A stretch of 64,000 bases of DNA. It comes from Siphonodentalium dalli (lineage: Eukaryota > Mollusca > Scaphopoda > Gadilida > Siphonodentaliidae). The position numbers were made by a program, and so were the translations under genes. Below, in pieces: positions 46,613-57,811 of the stretch (positions within the stretch are counted from its first letter, which is position 1; every line of letters starts with the position of its first letter). Under the pieces are notes generated by a model. It saw only the letters and a list, made by a program, of their open reading frames with translations. It had not been told where the DNA came from and searched no databases. The DNA lies in NCBI GenBank assembly GCA_032622095.1, contig CP136062.1:17051739-17115738 (forward strand), read 5' to 3'.

Positions 46613-47352
46613 AATATAAGTTTACTTTTCCTTAATAGCGTCATATGGTACTAACAAGCATCAAAGCACATTTGCAGGACCACTTAACCGGGGTGGGGGT
46701 GATTATACTGATAATGCGTTGCGGTGCGCCCGCGATTATGATAATATTAGCATCATAACTTGAGTGTTCACTACCAGATTTTTCCAGTTGAAAGGTCAAA
46801 CCATGACGAAATTACACTATATCACAATGTGCTATCAGTATGAGATTCGGAGTCCAAATTTAAAAGATAAAACTTTAACTATGAATTGTACAAAGAGTCT
46901 TATGTTATGTGATGAAATTGGTAGCAGCCATGCCAATAACAATGGTTTATTCTGGAGGTATATAGGTGAAGTAATTATCGACAATGTAATTATATATAGT
47001 AGCTGCTCTACCAGGCTATAGGATTATGGTGGGATATGAAAGAGTTCAGATTTTAGAGGCACTGTCTCGTCAGGAGAGGTTCAAGACAAATTTTGAGAAA
47101 CTGTCTATTTCTATAAAAAAAATAATAGAGATGAGGCAGGATGAGGCCCAATTAAGCTGCATTAATTTTAAAGAATGGACAGTGGTAGCAACTTTAATTC
47201 CCCAACTTATATTTATTGGTTTAAACAATGATTCTGAATGAAAAATAGTACAGGCGCTAATGAGGATTAGCATTAACGCAGACCATGCATAGGCACAATA
47301 GAGCTGCAATAGTCGGTATACAATGACTATGAAATGACGCATATATATATAT
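46613..47352. other. No gene seen
   Basis: No supported coding or repeat. Short frames have no motif. An AT microsatellite lies at 47341-47354. Confidence 0.5.
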
Positions 47353-48080
47353 ATACTAGAAGGTGACCCGACTTCGTCCGGGCTTTGACCTTGAATTGTC
47401 CATTTTGAATGTCAAGGTCAAGTGGGGTACAAAACACTGCCCGGACAAAAGTACCCGACAAACGTGCCCGTCGAAATCCATCCGGTTTTACCAGATTTGA
47501 CCTTGAATTGATCATTTTGAAGGTCAAGGTCAGGTCGGGGTCACGACTCGATCCGTCCAAAACACTCAGTGGACAAAAGTAACCCCACGTATCAAATTTC
47601 GTCGAAATCCCATCAAAATTGGCGATATGACCTTGAATTGACCCGATTTCAATGTCAAGGTCACGTCGCTCGGGCAAATTAATGAGCCTATGACACTCCC
47701 CGGCCGAAAATACCCCCACATACCAAGTTTCATCGAAATCCCTTGATATTCGGGCGTTTGACCTTGAAATGACCCTATTTCAAGGTCAAGGTCACGTCGC
47801 ACAGGCAAATAAATAGGCTCATGTCACCCCTAGGCTGAAAATACCCCCACATACCAAGTTTCATCTAAATCCCGAGATATTCGGGCGTTTGACCTTGAAA
47901 TTACCCGATTTCAAGGTCAAGGTCACGTCGCACGGGAAAATTAATAGGCCTATGCCAGTTCCCGGCCGAAAATACCCCACATACCAAGTTTCATCGAAAT
48001 CGGTTCGGCCGTTTTCGAGTCCATCGCGAACACACACACAGACACACAGACAGACAGATCTTCCAAAATATATAATAGAC
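47353..48080. repeat. Repeat element A: AAGGTCAAGGTCA array
   Basis: It starts ACTAGAAGGTGACCCGACTT and CGTCCGGGC. Five units of 111-131 bp follow at about 47388, 47499, 47629, 47760 and 47890. Each has TGACCTTGAA and (A/C)AAGGTCAAGGTCACGTC-type words plus CATACCAAGTTTCATCGAAA. It ends in ACACACACACAGACACACAG and AGACAGACAG. The TCAAGGTCA word equals the extended nuclear-receptor half site. Confidence 0.85.
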
Positions 48081-48081
48081 T

Positions 48082-48720
48082 AGCTGATGAGCCCGACGTT
48101 GTCCGGGCTATTCAAAAACCAAATTTCAAGTCGATAGCTCCACCCGTTTCCGAGATCTGGTCTGCGCATGCGATAGCTCTACCCGTTTCCGAGATCTCGT
48201 CTGCGCATGCGCGAAGCTGGCGTCGCACGGGCTCGGCGACACGATAAAATTCGTATCCGGGGCAAGATAAATTCACATACCAAATTTCAAGTCGATAGCT
48301 CCACCCGTTTCCGAGATCTCGTCTGCGCATGCGCGAAGCTGGCGTCGCACGGGCTCGGCGACCCGATAAAATTCGTATCCGGGGCAAGATACATTCACAT
48401 ATCAAATTTCAAGTCGATGGCTCTACCTTTTTCCGAGATCTCGTCTGCGCATGCGCGAAGCTGGCGTCGCACGGGCTCGTCGACACGATAAAATTCGTAT
48501 CCGGGGCAAGATACATTCACGTAGCAAATTTCAAGTCGATAGCTCCACCCGTTTCCGAGATCTCGTCTGCGCATGCGCGAAGCGGGCGCCGCATGGACTC
48601 GCCAATACGACAACGTCCACCGCCTGGTCAAACTACACACACGTACCAAGTTTCGTCCCGATCGGTCGAGAATCGTAGATTTGTATAAATGACAGACAAA
48701 CAAACAAACATAGAGTGAGA
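48082..48720. repeat. Repeat element B: 122-bp array with NRF-1-like word
   Basis: It starts TAGCTGATGAGCCCGACGTT and GTCCGGGCT, related to the start of element A. A 122-bp unit follows: GCGAAGCTGGCGTCGCACGG, GATAAAATTCGTATCCGGGG, CAAATTTCAAGTCGATAGCT, CCGTTTCCGAGATCTCGTC. TGCGCATGCGC occurs at 48202, 48324, 48446 and 48568, with a variant at 48162. It ends GACAGACAAACAAACAAACA. The repeated frames of about 90 codons here are products of the array. Confidence 0.9.
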
Positions 48721-51559
48721 GTATTTAGTAAACATCATTTTTACTGAGACACAGATCCTCATGAATGTCACAAGCATATGGCTGAACAAATTACACCAAT
48801 GTCATATTATATTCGTAGAAAGTAGAAAAAATAAAAGAAATGAAAGAAGAAGAAAAAAAGTGGTGGTTTCTTGATTACATTGAGTTATTTAGATACATAG
48901 ATAATTAACACATATATCCTACAAAATGTTTTATACCGGTATGATTAAAGACTATACCGCGGCGTTGCCGCTCCGGAGATGTGTATCTTCAATGATCATG
49001 AAGTGAAGTTTTCATTGACAAATAACATGAAATACATGAGCATCAAATATCACATAATTTTGTTTGTAACAAATAATACAAATTCTAACACAATAATTAT
49101 GATATATTAAATAAATATGTAATAGTTTCTAAGTCTCACATCACAGTCATGCATGGTGGGGGATTTGTGCATGCATCCGACATTGATATACGTTAAGTGC
49201 ATGCCACCACCCAATAACATTATATCACATGGTGTGGAATCAGAAATAATCTGGGAATCATGAACATAAAAATGACATTAAATACTGTGATGGATGCAGG
49301 ATAGTCGGTCTCACAACTGGGCTCTTTAGGGAATATGCAACCACTTTCTGTTTGATACTGATTCTAGAGTACTTTTTCTCTAAGTTGAGCCCCCAGTTAG
49401 AATTTTATTAACCTATATTCATCAGTGCCACATACTGATATCATTTCTGATATTTTCTATAGCATTATAGGTCGGAATTGACCACCAAGGAGCTCTTTTC
49501 CCTGAAAGTTCAAAATGGCCGACTTAAAAATTAGCAAAAATTCAGCAAAGTAAAGAATAATTAAAATATATCATTTTTGTTCATCTTAAAGTATCAGCAC
49601 CATTCTGCTTCCACCCCTGAGTGCACAACAAGGTTATAGATGGAATGCATTGGTCCTAGAATGAAAAACTGACATTTTCTCAATAACAAAGATTTTGACG
49701 AAATCAACAATTTTACGGCAATTGATTAGTAGTGCAAAATCTGCTGCAAACAAGGGTAGCTAATGCTATGATATGAATAAATACATGTGTTTATGAGTAG
49801 TTCATTCTTTTTTGTATTGGTTTTACTGCCTTTGATATGAGATGTCTGCCAAAATGGCTATACATGGGATGACATATATCACATTTACATTATTGTAATT
49901 AAGTGCAATGTGGCATTTCATTTAAACTAGCTAACAGGAGAACAGTGTGTCTTTTATGGTATTTAAATGTTGAATTGCATTTTAGTTTGAAGTTTATTTT
50001 ACTAAGTAAGGGTTATAGAGCATAGTTATTTACAAGAATCAAGTCGAAGATGCGAATAATTCTAGTAAAGAATTATTCGCATACTCAGACCAACTTAGAG
50101 CACAATTGACCTCACACAATGGGATTAGCTGGAAATCGCTGCTGAGTGTGTGTAGACACCGACACACAACATTACGCACTTGCTGACTGTGAATATTCCT
50201 TGGAAATTGGTGTGCTTTACCAAAAATCAGGAAACGATTGTGCTCTAATCAACAGAAATGTACAGATTGAGAATGGTTATCAAAATTTGTTATCAAGAAA
50301 TTAAAAGCTGATCTGATTTAAGTGACCAAGCCAAGCAATCGAACAAGCTAAACACTTTTACTAAATGGAATGACCAGCTGTTTGCTTCATGCAGCAACCA
50401 CATGTTGCGATCTTTATTTGGGTATTGCTTCGGTGCATAGTAAAAACATGTAATCAGATGAGAGATGGCCATATATACCAGCAGCCATTATTAAAATATT
50501 TCACAATGTTACAAGTTTTTTAATGTTTTCGACATTGTGGCTTATCCTCGATTTGTTCAGATTGCTTTGCACTACCTGAGTATCATAGCAAATGTATTAT
50601 CATGACCACTTAACTAGGGATGAATACTGCCATATGAGTATGTTGTTACATAAAGGGCAGTGGAAAATAATTGTTGAGCCTTTTTAAAATATAATTCTAG
50701 TATGATTGTTGAAAACCTACATAATACCTTCTTGGCCTTATAAGAGTCATGTTTATTTAGGAGTATGGACATGCAGTCCACCGGTCTCATGCAAATTAAA
50801 TGGGCTCAGCGCTAAGTAACATCTGGGCTCCTGGGACCCATTAATAGTGTCAAATGCAACACAAATGAAAAATACATAGTAACTTTTCCACAAACATAGA
50901 TTATAACTTGACAATCATAGTGTTATAATCAGAGAATATATGCAGAGTGCACCTGCAGAATGTGGCTTTGTCTGGTATGAATAGCTCTGCATATCAACTG
51001 ATGCTTGTATTTTTCTTCTAACTCACTCTGAACTCACAATACAACAGATAGACACTTTAGAATAAAGCTTGCCAAATCAGTTTCTATGAACCTCACATGA
51101 ACTCACTCAGTTGAACACAAGGATGATTGTCAAGTTGGACAATATTCTGTATGCAGGAAGCCCTATATATTTAATGTGTAGATTTATTATAACCGGACTA
51201 AAGCCCTTATAAAATAATCTGAGGAAGGATTATTTTGAGTCTTTATTACTGGATATCACACCAATAGTCAATAGACATGCATTTATTCGTTTTGAACAGG
51301 ACAATATCTTTTAATATTTCTGTAACTGCATTCTTTCTTGTGACTTGTTTTCTTACAAACTCCCAAATTTGAACCAGAAACAATTTAGGGCAAATATACA
51401 TCTACGTGTATATATACATATAACTGGAAATCTTGAAGCCAGTGTAGATGTTAGGAGTTTGCAATTTTCAGGTTAGGATCTCAAAATGTTCTCAGTGTAT
51501 TCCGTTCCTCTTCTGGTTGTGACAACAATACCAATGATCTATTCAGAATAATGCTACCA
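48721..51559. other. Largely featureless intergenic DNA
   Basis: The only structure I support is a perfect 13-bp hairpin at 50052-50084 (ATGCGAATAATTCT and its complement, loop AGTAA). No coding frame of note. Confidence 0.5.
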
Positions 51560-51660
51560 TCCAGGCCGTGACGGAGCAGTAATTTGGGGTGTGCAGTTGT
51601 AAATTTCAAGGTGGAAACCCCCTCCCAACGCGGAAATCATCTAGCCACGTCCTTATAAAA
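51560..51660. repeat. MITE-like fragment (GCCGTGACGGAGCAG..TAGCCACGTCC)
   Basis: This fragment shares GTGCAGTTG, GGAAATxxx and TCTAGCCACGTCC with 29772-29815. It also resembles GTGACGTAGCTACATGAT near 52551. These are short pieces of one dispersed family. Confidence 0.4.
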
Positions 51661-51726
51661 ATAGTTCTTTTTTAATTCAGATCAATTCATGGTGAATATA
51701 ATTATTCAGAATTGCATGTGTATTTA

Positions 51727-52037
51727 TTAATCAACAAAATAAAAATAACATGGGTTTTTCCTAGGTGGCAATTGGACGTTCACTAATATGTGTGCATCAT
51801 TGACGAATAATAAGTCGATTGGAAATTTAAATACTGTCTCATACAGTACATCTGAATATTTTGACAGTCGGTAAACAAATAATGATTTTGAGCTTTGACG
51901 GCTAGAATAGGAATTTACAATTGCACCATGAGCCACCCCCTTTCGTTGAAGAAAATACTCAGCTGCAAAACAGAGTTCAGTCCCCTCGTAGGACGCCCTG
52001 CGTATGGGATCAAACTCTGCACAGAGCTTGCAAAATG
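51727..52037 (-). CDS. Possible terminal exon, unknown protein
   Basis: Not recognised. The minus-strand frame reads FDPIRRASYEGTELCFAAEY, then FLQRKGVAHGAIVNSYSS and SDVLYETVFKFPIDLLFVND, and ends NPCYFYFVD with TAA. The stop overlaps an AATAAA signal (GATTAATAAATAC). A possible acceptor, TGTGCAG|AGTTTG, lies at about 52022, inside the longer open frame. The mixed, non-repetitive composition looks coding, but no partner exon or family motif is seen. It may be a chance frame or a relic. Confidence 0.3.
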
Positions 52038-52065
52038 CTAAGTACATGTAACTATATTTGAACAA

Positions 52066-53326
52066 CCTGCCCTTAAATCGTTATTTACAAACCGGTACCT
52101 TAAATCCACTTTGCGGTTTGCGCTCCAAAATACACCTAATAATTTTCACTTGTGAAATGTTTCCCGTATCGACATAGGTCGATAAATTTATACATGTCAC
52201 AAACAGATGCATTAAAGTCAAAACAAATACAACGATGTTTGGGTCCCAACCAAAAATCAGCTATTTACACTGAGCATTCCAGATATGTCAGAAATAAAGA
52301 GCGTTCATTTAAACAGCTGGAAAATGGCCATTTAAAGTATTTACCAGACCATATGACGCCAGTGTATCAATGTTTCGTGTATTTGTCAACCAGGCCATTC
52401 TTGTTTGATTACAAGCACGTACTTAATCGCAGGGGGCGGTATATTGAGGGGTGAATGAACAGGTCTATTTGCTCTTTCGAACCTCCCGCGGAAGTTTTTA
52501 GTTTCCGAAATATGTACATGTAGGCTTGCCTATTTATGGTCTCCGAATCAGTGACGTAGCTACATGATATATTTTGTGGGGGGTGTCAACATTGAATTTC
52601 CCAACTGCATCCTCTTGACTAAGACACAATATTCCTTGCTTAGCGAGTTTCCATTTGCACCCCCGCTTTTTGATTGAAACCAGAACCAGGCTTAATTTCC
52701 AACTGTTGGCAATTTCCAAATTGAATAAGACTTGAGCATTTCCAAATGGTGATCATTCAGACAACAATTTTATTTCTAAAAGTTGAAATAATATGTTACT
52801 GGAACTGTAAACAAAACTATTCCTACTGATTGTTGGAAAATCAGACAAAGAAAACATATTCATGCAACCCATCGCCAAGTTCCTCCTCTTATACACCGAC
52901 AATCTCTAGAGTCACGTCACATGGGGTTTGTTATGCGCTCCGCTGCCCAGCAATGGGCATGCACCCATAGTTGCAAAACAAAATTGAATTTTACAAACTT
53001 TACATTACGTGTGTATCATTTTGCATTGTTTACGCCAAAGAATCACATCATATTGATACGTTGTGTCAATGTTCAAATGAATGGATCTGTTGGAAGGAAG
53101 TTATGACGTTGTCACAATAATTATTTCAGCTGGAGTGTAGTCGAATACCGTTTATGTATTTGGTTTATGAATTTGTTTGGGGCAATTTTTTTATTGATGC
53201 CTCCCTCACAAACAAAAAATGACTATACAGGGACGCTGGCTCTGTATTAAACGCCACTTTTTCCTAAAACATAATATTGAACACGCCCCAAGAATAGACA
53301 TTTATTAATTAGATATAGAGTTTTTG
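52066..53326. other. No clear gene
   Basis: A 100-codon plus-strand frame (52152-52454) has no motif. 52540-52740 has a MITE-like stretch (GTGACGTAGCTACATG, GTGGGGGGTGTC). Nothing else is supported. Confidence 0.45.
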
Positions 53327-53410
53327 CCGAGATCGGCCTATTATCAAACTCGGCTGATATCACCTCAAACTCGGCTGATATCACCTCAAACTCGGCTGAT
53401 ATCGGTTTCG
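53327..53410 (+). repeat. Three 22-bp repeats CTCGGCTGATATCACCTCAAA
   Basis: Three copies follow an imperfect palindrome GCCGAGATCGGC. The same words, (G)GCTGATATC and TCGGCCGATATC, make up the hairpin downstream of the recombinase at 55.2-55.4 kb. The two may therefore belong to one element. Confidence 0.8.
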
Positions 53411-53426
53411 CAGGAGTTGTCGCCCT

Positions 53427-53440
53427 TATGACGTCACGAT
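53427..53440 (+). promoter_or_regulatory. CRE (TGACGTCA)
   Basis: A perfect CRE palindrome in TTATGACGTCACGA about 90 bp upstream of the recombinase ATG at 53525. It is a plausible promoter element of that gene; no TATA box is seen. Confidence 0.5.
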
Positions 53441-53524
53441 GAGCAACGTTGTCTACATCGAAACGTGATTTCATTTAACCGGCGGGCTGCCAGCTCAGAA
53501 CGTTAATGCTCTTAGTCTTACATA

Positions 53525-55053
53525 ATGGACGAAATAGAAGCGGCTTTTCTAAATTTGAGCGACGACGAAGCTATGATGACCTTTGAAATCGATGTGTTTC
53601 CCGACAATCCAAAGCAGGAACAACCGTTGGTATCGACGACAGACACGGAAATAAACGTGAATCCAAATACTTCTGACAGCGGTCAACCGGCTGAGTCGGA
53701 GAGTCGTAAACGCAGATTCCGGGAAGTTGGACATGAGGAAACCTCCGAATATGTTAAGAAGATGCGGAACAACAATACGGTGAGGAAAACCTCTAGCGAC
53801 ATTAAAACGTTCTGTAGTTATTTGTCAGAGTGCAACGAAACTCGTTACAATAGTTTGACTGACATTCCGCCACAAGATTTAAATTTGTATCTTGCCAAAT
53901 TTTTCATCTCCGCTAGAAAGGTGGACGGAGAAGATTACGAACCACTGAGCTTATCGAGCATTCAAGCTAGTATACAAAGGCATTTGACTGAGAATGGATC
54001 GAACATTAATATAATTTCTGACCCTAAATTCAAACACTCAAGAGACGTTTTGAAATAAAAAAATAACGAACTGAAAGCAAAGGGAATGGGCAACAAAAAG
54101 AATAAGGCCGAAGGGTATAGCGAGGACGAGATCAATGTCCTGTGGGAGAAGGGCTTATTAGGCACAGGGAACCCTGAAGCATTGGTGAACACGATGTGGT
54201 TCAACACGACAACCCACTTCATACTTCGTGGCAGACAAGAGCACACGTCAATGTTATGGGGAGATATCGAATTGAAAGAAACGTCACAGAAAGACGAATA
54301 TCTCGAATTCACGGAAAGGATAACGAAAACAAGAAATGGAACAACTTCTGCGAGAAAATTCGCCCCCAAAATGTTTGCTGTTCCGGGAAATCTAAAATGC
54401 CCTGTTGCTGTTTATAAAGAGTTTCGGAAGAGGCGGCCAGATGAATGTCTTCTTCCGGACTTTATATACAGATTAATCGTGCCGCAAACAGGAAAGATCA
54501 ACACATATGGTTTAAGAATCAGCCTATGGGTAAAGATAAAATTGGGAATATTTCTAAGACAATGGCATCTGCTGCCGGGTTGGCAGGAAAGAAGACAAAT
54601 CATGGCGCGAGGCGCACGGCTCTTGTGAAAATGACTCATGCAAATGTCCCTCCCAGCAATATTGTGCAGTTAAGCGGCCATAGGAACACTCTATCTCTGA
54701 ATGAATATTATGAGCTGTCTATGGCGCAGCAGAGGGACATGTCTCATATGATCACAGAGATCCAGACATCAAGTGCTACTGTAACTGAAAGTTTGAATAC
54801 TTCTCCAAGTTGTATTACACCTATCATTCAAGAAATCAATCAGACTGATATTATGGATGTCATGGAAGCTGTCGATCGTCACGAATCAGTATCGGCTACT
54901 GAACTTCCCGTCAAAGTTAGTGAGAAACAGGTCGATGTAAATGCTGTTCCAAGTTTTGGTTGCCGTTTTCCCTTCAACATTAACGTTGATGGGGCAACAA
55001 TTAACAACGTAAATGTATATTGCGCGCCAACGAAGAACGGACACGAAGAGTAA
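53525..55053 (+). pseudogene. Crypton-like tyrosine recombinase (DUF3504/KIAA1958 type), broken
   Basis: It starts at ATG 53525 with an acidic N-terminus and a basic SRKRRFRE stretch. A helical SAM-like core-binding part follows (TSSDIKTFCSYLSE, then LSLSSIQASIQRHL and KFKHSRDVLK). An in-frame TAA at 54056-54058 interrupts what should read on as ELKAKGMGN. The catalytic domain follows: VLWEKGLLGT, MWFNTTTHFILRGRQEHTSM with the first catalytic Arg, YLEFTERITKTR, CPVAVYKEF and RPDE. A one-base deletion near 54462 moves the frame to YIQINRAANRKDQHIW, FKNQPMGKDKIGNI, KKTNHGARRT (His-x-x-Arg), VQLSGHRN and the Tyr region LNEYYELS. The C-terminal ~110 residues are less typical. The R, HxxR, H and Y signature identifies a tyrosine recombinase, so a single stop and a single shift inactivate it. 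Confidence 0.88.
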
Positions 55054-55204
55054 CCATATCAAGAGGAAAGTTATTATAAAAGTTATAAAAGTTGTTATAA
55101 CGTCGCATATAATTGGTATATAAAGGTACTTTTCTGTGTAATCTTATTTATTCTTTTTTTAAGCAGCACCTACGCGAAAGTACGACCTCCTAATTGATCT
55201 TATA

Positions 55205-55391
55205 ATGGCCCGGGCCATCTAATTAATAAGAAGGTTATTACTTGGTTTGATTGATATCGGACGAGATATCAGCCCTCGGTAACTTCACATCAGCCTTCGA
55301 CCTTCGGTCTCAGGCTGATATGAAGTTACCTCTGGCTGATATCTCGGCCGATATCAATCAAACCAAGTAATAACCTCTAATTATTAATTAT
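55205..55391. repeat. Hairpin element, ~76-bp arms
   Basis: The left arm (55221-55296) carries AAGGTTATTACTTGGTTTGA, TTGATATCGG, GAGATATCAGCC and GGTAACTTCA. The right arm (55310-55391) is its complement with a handful of differences; the loop is ACCTTCGGTC-like. A 14-bp perfect palindrome ATGGCCCGGGCCAT precedes it (55205-55218). It lies 170 bp beyond the recombinase stop. Confidence 0.9.
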
Positions 55392-55830
55392 TGGGGCTAC
55401 ATGTATTATTATAAAGGTCATTGTCACCCATTTCGTTCAGTTGATTACCCAGCTTTTTAAAAACTATCAGTTGGGTTCACAGCTTTTGTAACATTTACAT
55501 TTGGGTACCCATGCAGCTTTGTTAAAGCAGACTGCAGTACCCATATGACTTTGCCTACATTTCTTCTCCGCTATTATTTTCAAGCATCGTGACAAATATA
55601 GCCTATATCACATAAACAAGTAATGGGAATTGAAACATAAACGCTCTTTATCGTTGATGATCCGGCTAACAACAATTCAAAACCTGCTAAAAATTAAATT
55701 TTACTCGATATGTTGTGAAGCTACTAATATGTTCGGTCTCATATTTGCTCGGAAAATTTCCAATGAACAGAAACTTACCATTCACTGGCGATTGTGGGAT
55801 ATGTGCAACTCTAATAGATTACTCTTGGGG
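55392..55830. other. No gene seen
   Basis: Nothing supported. Confidence 0.5.
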
Positions 55831-56204
55831 TCCAAATAAGCATACGGTGCGGAATAAAAGTGAAAGGTGGACAAATCTGCTGAATCAAATAAGAGTACAG
55901 GGCGGAATAAGAGTACACGTACAGGGTGGCAATTTACAACATGGAAGCAAGTCTATCTGAAATGCTATAAGGTTAACCATATTAATTTCTCATATTGTGC
56001 ACGGTTTGTTGTCATAGGAATTACAAAACAGACTTCAGCAACAAGTTTGTACTATCTTTTCCTGATCCGATTAAAGGCTCCAGCAATTCTGATAGGCAGT
56101 ATAAATATCTTGAAAATCCTGCTTAAAATAAACATATGGACCCAAATAAGCACCATACAGGGCAGCAACTTTTCCAAAAATTAATACCTGTATGCTTATT
56201 TGGA
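55831..56204. mobile_element. Short element with 15-bp TIR TCCAAATAAGCATAC
   Basis: TCCAAATAAGCATAC at 55831-55845 is mirrored by GTATGCTTATTTGGA at 56190-56204. An internal GACCCAAATAAGCAC occurs at about 56141. No target duplication or transposase is seen. Chance palindromy cannot be excluded for such AT-rich ends. Confidence 0.4.
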
Positions 56205-57519
56205 TCCGACGTCGGTGTTATCAGCATGTTCTCAAGTCCATCAAACTCATGAATTCATCGAGACCAGAATAGGTATCTATTACGTACCACATGCAAAGGT
56301 ATATGGCACCTTGATACTATCGGGAACCGTTCAAATAATTAAAATACCACATGCATGCATTTGGTAGCTACACTATTGGCAACCAGTCAAATAATTGAAG
56401 TACTCTAGTGTTTGCTGCAAATGCATGCATGTAAGAATTTGCCGGATTGGTCTGGTTCTTATCAAGAGGTGTACGGTATGTGACATTGTCAAGATGCACA
56501 CAGAAAATGCCTTGGGGTAACGTTATTCTCTGTTTCTTTCAGGACTTCGTAAAATCTACATGTTATCCTGTTTCTGGATCTGAAAATTTTGCTTATAAGC
56601 TACGGTACTACAAGCTGATTCGATCGAAGTCTACTCGTCTGTCGAAACCATCAACGGCTTGCAAGACATCGGGATAGCAACTTACATGCACCAGTATTCC
56701 AGCATGGTCTATATTGTGTTGCATATCGTTATATTGTGAATATTATTGCACCGACAGAACATCATATCCGACATGAATTCACCAGCTTATGGTTATTCAC
56801 TGGAATGGAAATTCTTACTTGTCCTGTGTTGTGCATTCAATCAGATGCCAAAACTCGGCATTCATCGGTGTATCAATAATCGACACTGAAAGGATGTGTG
56901 TTCTTCTTCTTGTTTCAGTTACATCTGATACATCAGTAATTAATCATAATGATAACCCATGCAAATGGGAAATTTAAGATATTCAAGGAGGTGAATATAA
57001 AATGTTTTCTCTCGCGATATAATTTCTTCATAAGAATTGTCAATCTATATATATGTCCTACAAAACAGTTGCTGCCAAATTCCTGCATACATATATGCAT
57101 GGGCCATGAGAACACTGAATCCAGTTCATGACACATCATGGAAATATTATATGTGATATAATATGTTGGGTTTCTATACATAAATTAATCTTTATGGATC
57201 CACGAGTTTAATTTCTCCCAGATAAATCATCCCAACATATGCAAGAAGCGTCATACGTATGTGCATAGATACAAATAAGCTGAGTAATTGCTCATTTCAT
57301 AATAATTTATGTCAACAGATAAAATTAATTGCCGTATTGAATTTATATACTCAGAACAGTATCATGGACTAATTAGAAAACGGCATGCAAAAACGCGATA
57401 TTCTTTCTGACGTGATATGTTCTATCACCATGCACGGAGTTCCCTCTATGTATTGGATAGATCACCCCAACGAGTGTCTTCATAATTTAGACGGTCGGCG
57501 TGCGTCTTGATTGCGAGTG
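56205..57519. other. No gene seen
   Basis: No supported coding or repeat feature. Confidence 0.5.
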
Positions 57520-57575
57520 ATAAACTCTACTCTCGAGCGCGGAGCGCGAGTGAGTTGAGTTTTATTTTATCATGA
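57520..57575. repeat. CG-rich hairpin CTCGAGCGCGGAGCGCGAG
   Basis: TGATAAACTC pairs with GAGTTTTATTTTATCA around an inner stem, CTCGAGCGC and GCGCGAGT. It sits directly upstream of a LINE fragment. Confidence 0.6.
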
Positions 57576-57800
57576 AAAAAATAACAGATGGGAAAGCTCC
57601 TACCTACCTAAGAGATGTATTCCAATTTTCGAACACTCATTGTAAATATAATCTCCGGTCTGGAATCTTTAGATTCTCTCTGCCTCATGTTAGGGTATTT
57701 GGTTACAATAGCTTTTTCTACACAGGAATCACGTTGTGGAATAATTATGTAAAATATATTGAACCTAACTGCTACATGGAATCACCTAATAAAACAGGAA
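57560..57800 (+). pseudogene. LINE ORF2 C-terminal fragment
   Basis: Reads KKITDGKAPTYLRDVFQF, then HCKYNLRSGIFRFSLPHVRV, GYNSFFYTGITLWNNYVK. The order KAPxYL, LRSG, FSLP and LWNN is the C-terminal region that follows the RT in CR1/L2/Jockey-type LINEs. RT and 3' tail are absent. Confidence 0.7.
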
Positions 57801-57811
57801 TTATTCGATAA

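Noticed and set aside
48082-48115. Hammerhead ribozyme start, CTGATGA followed by a GCCCG/CGGGC stem
   Set aside because: The required GAAA after stem II is missing (TATT instead), and the sister copy at 47355 lacks CTGATGA.
48207-48703. Overlapping frames of 75-119 codons on both strands
   Set aside because: They are products of the 122-bp array; each repeats the same residues and none has a family motif.
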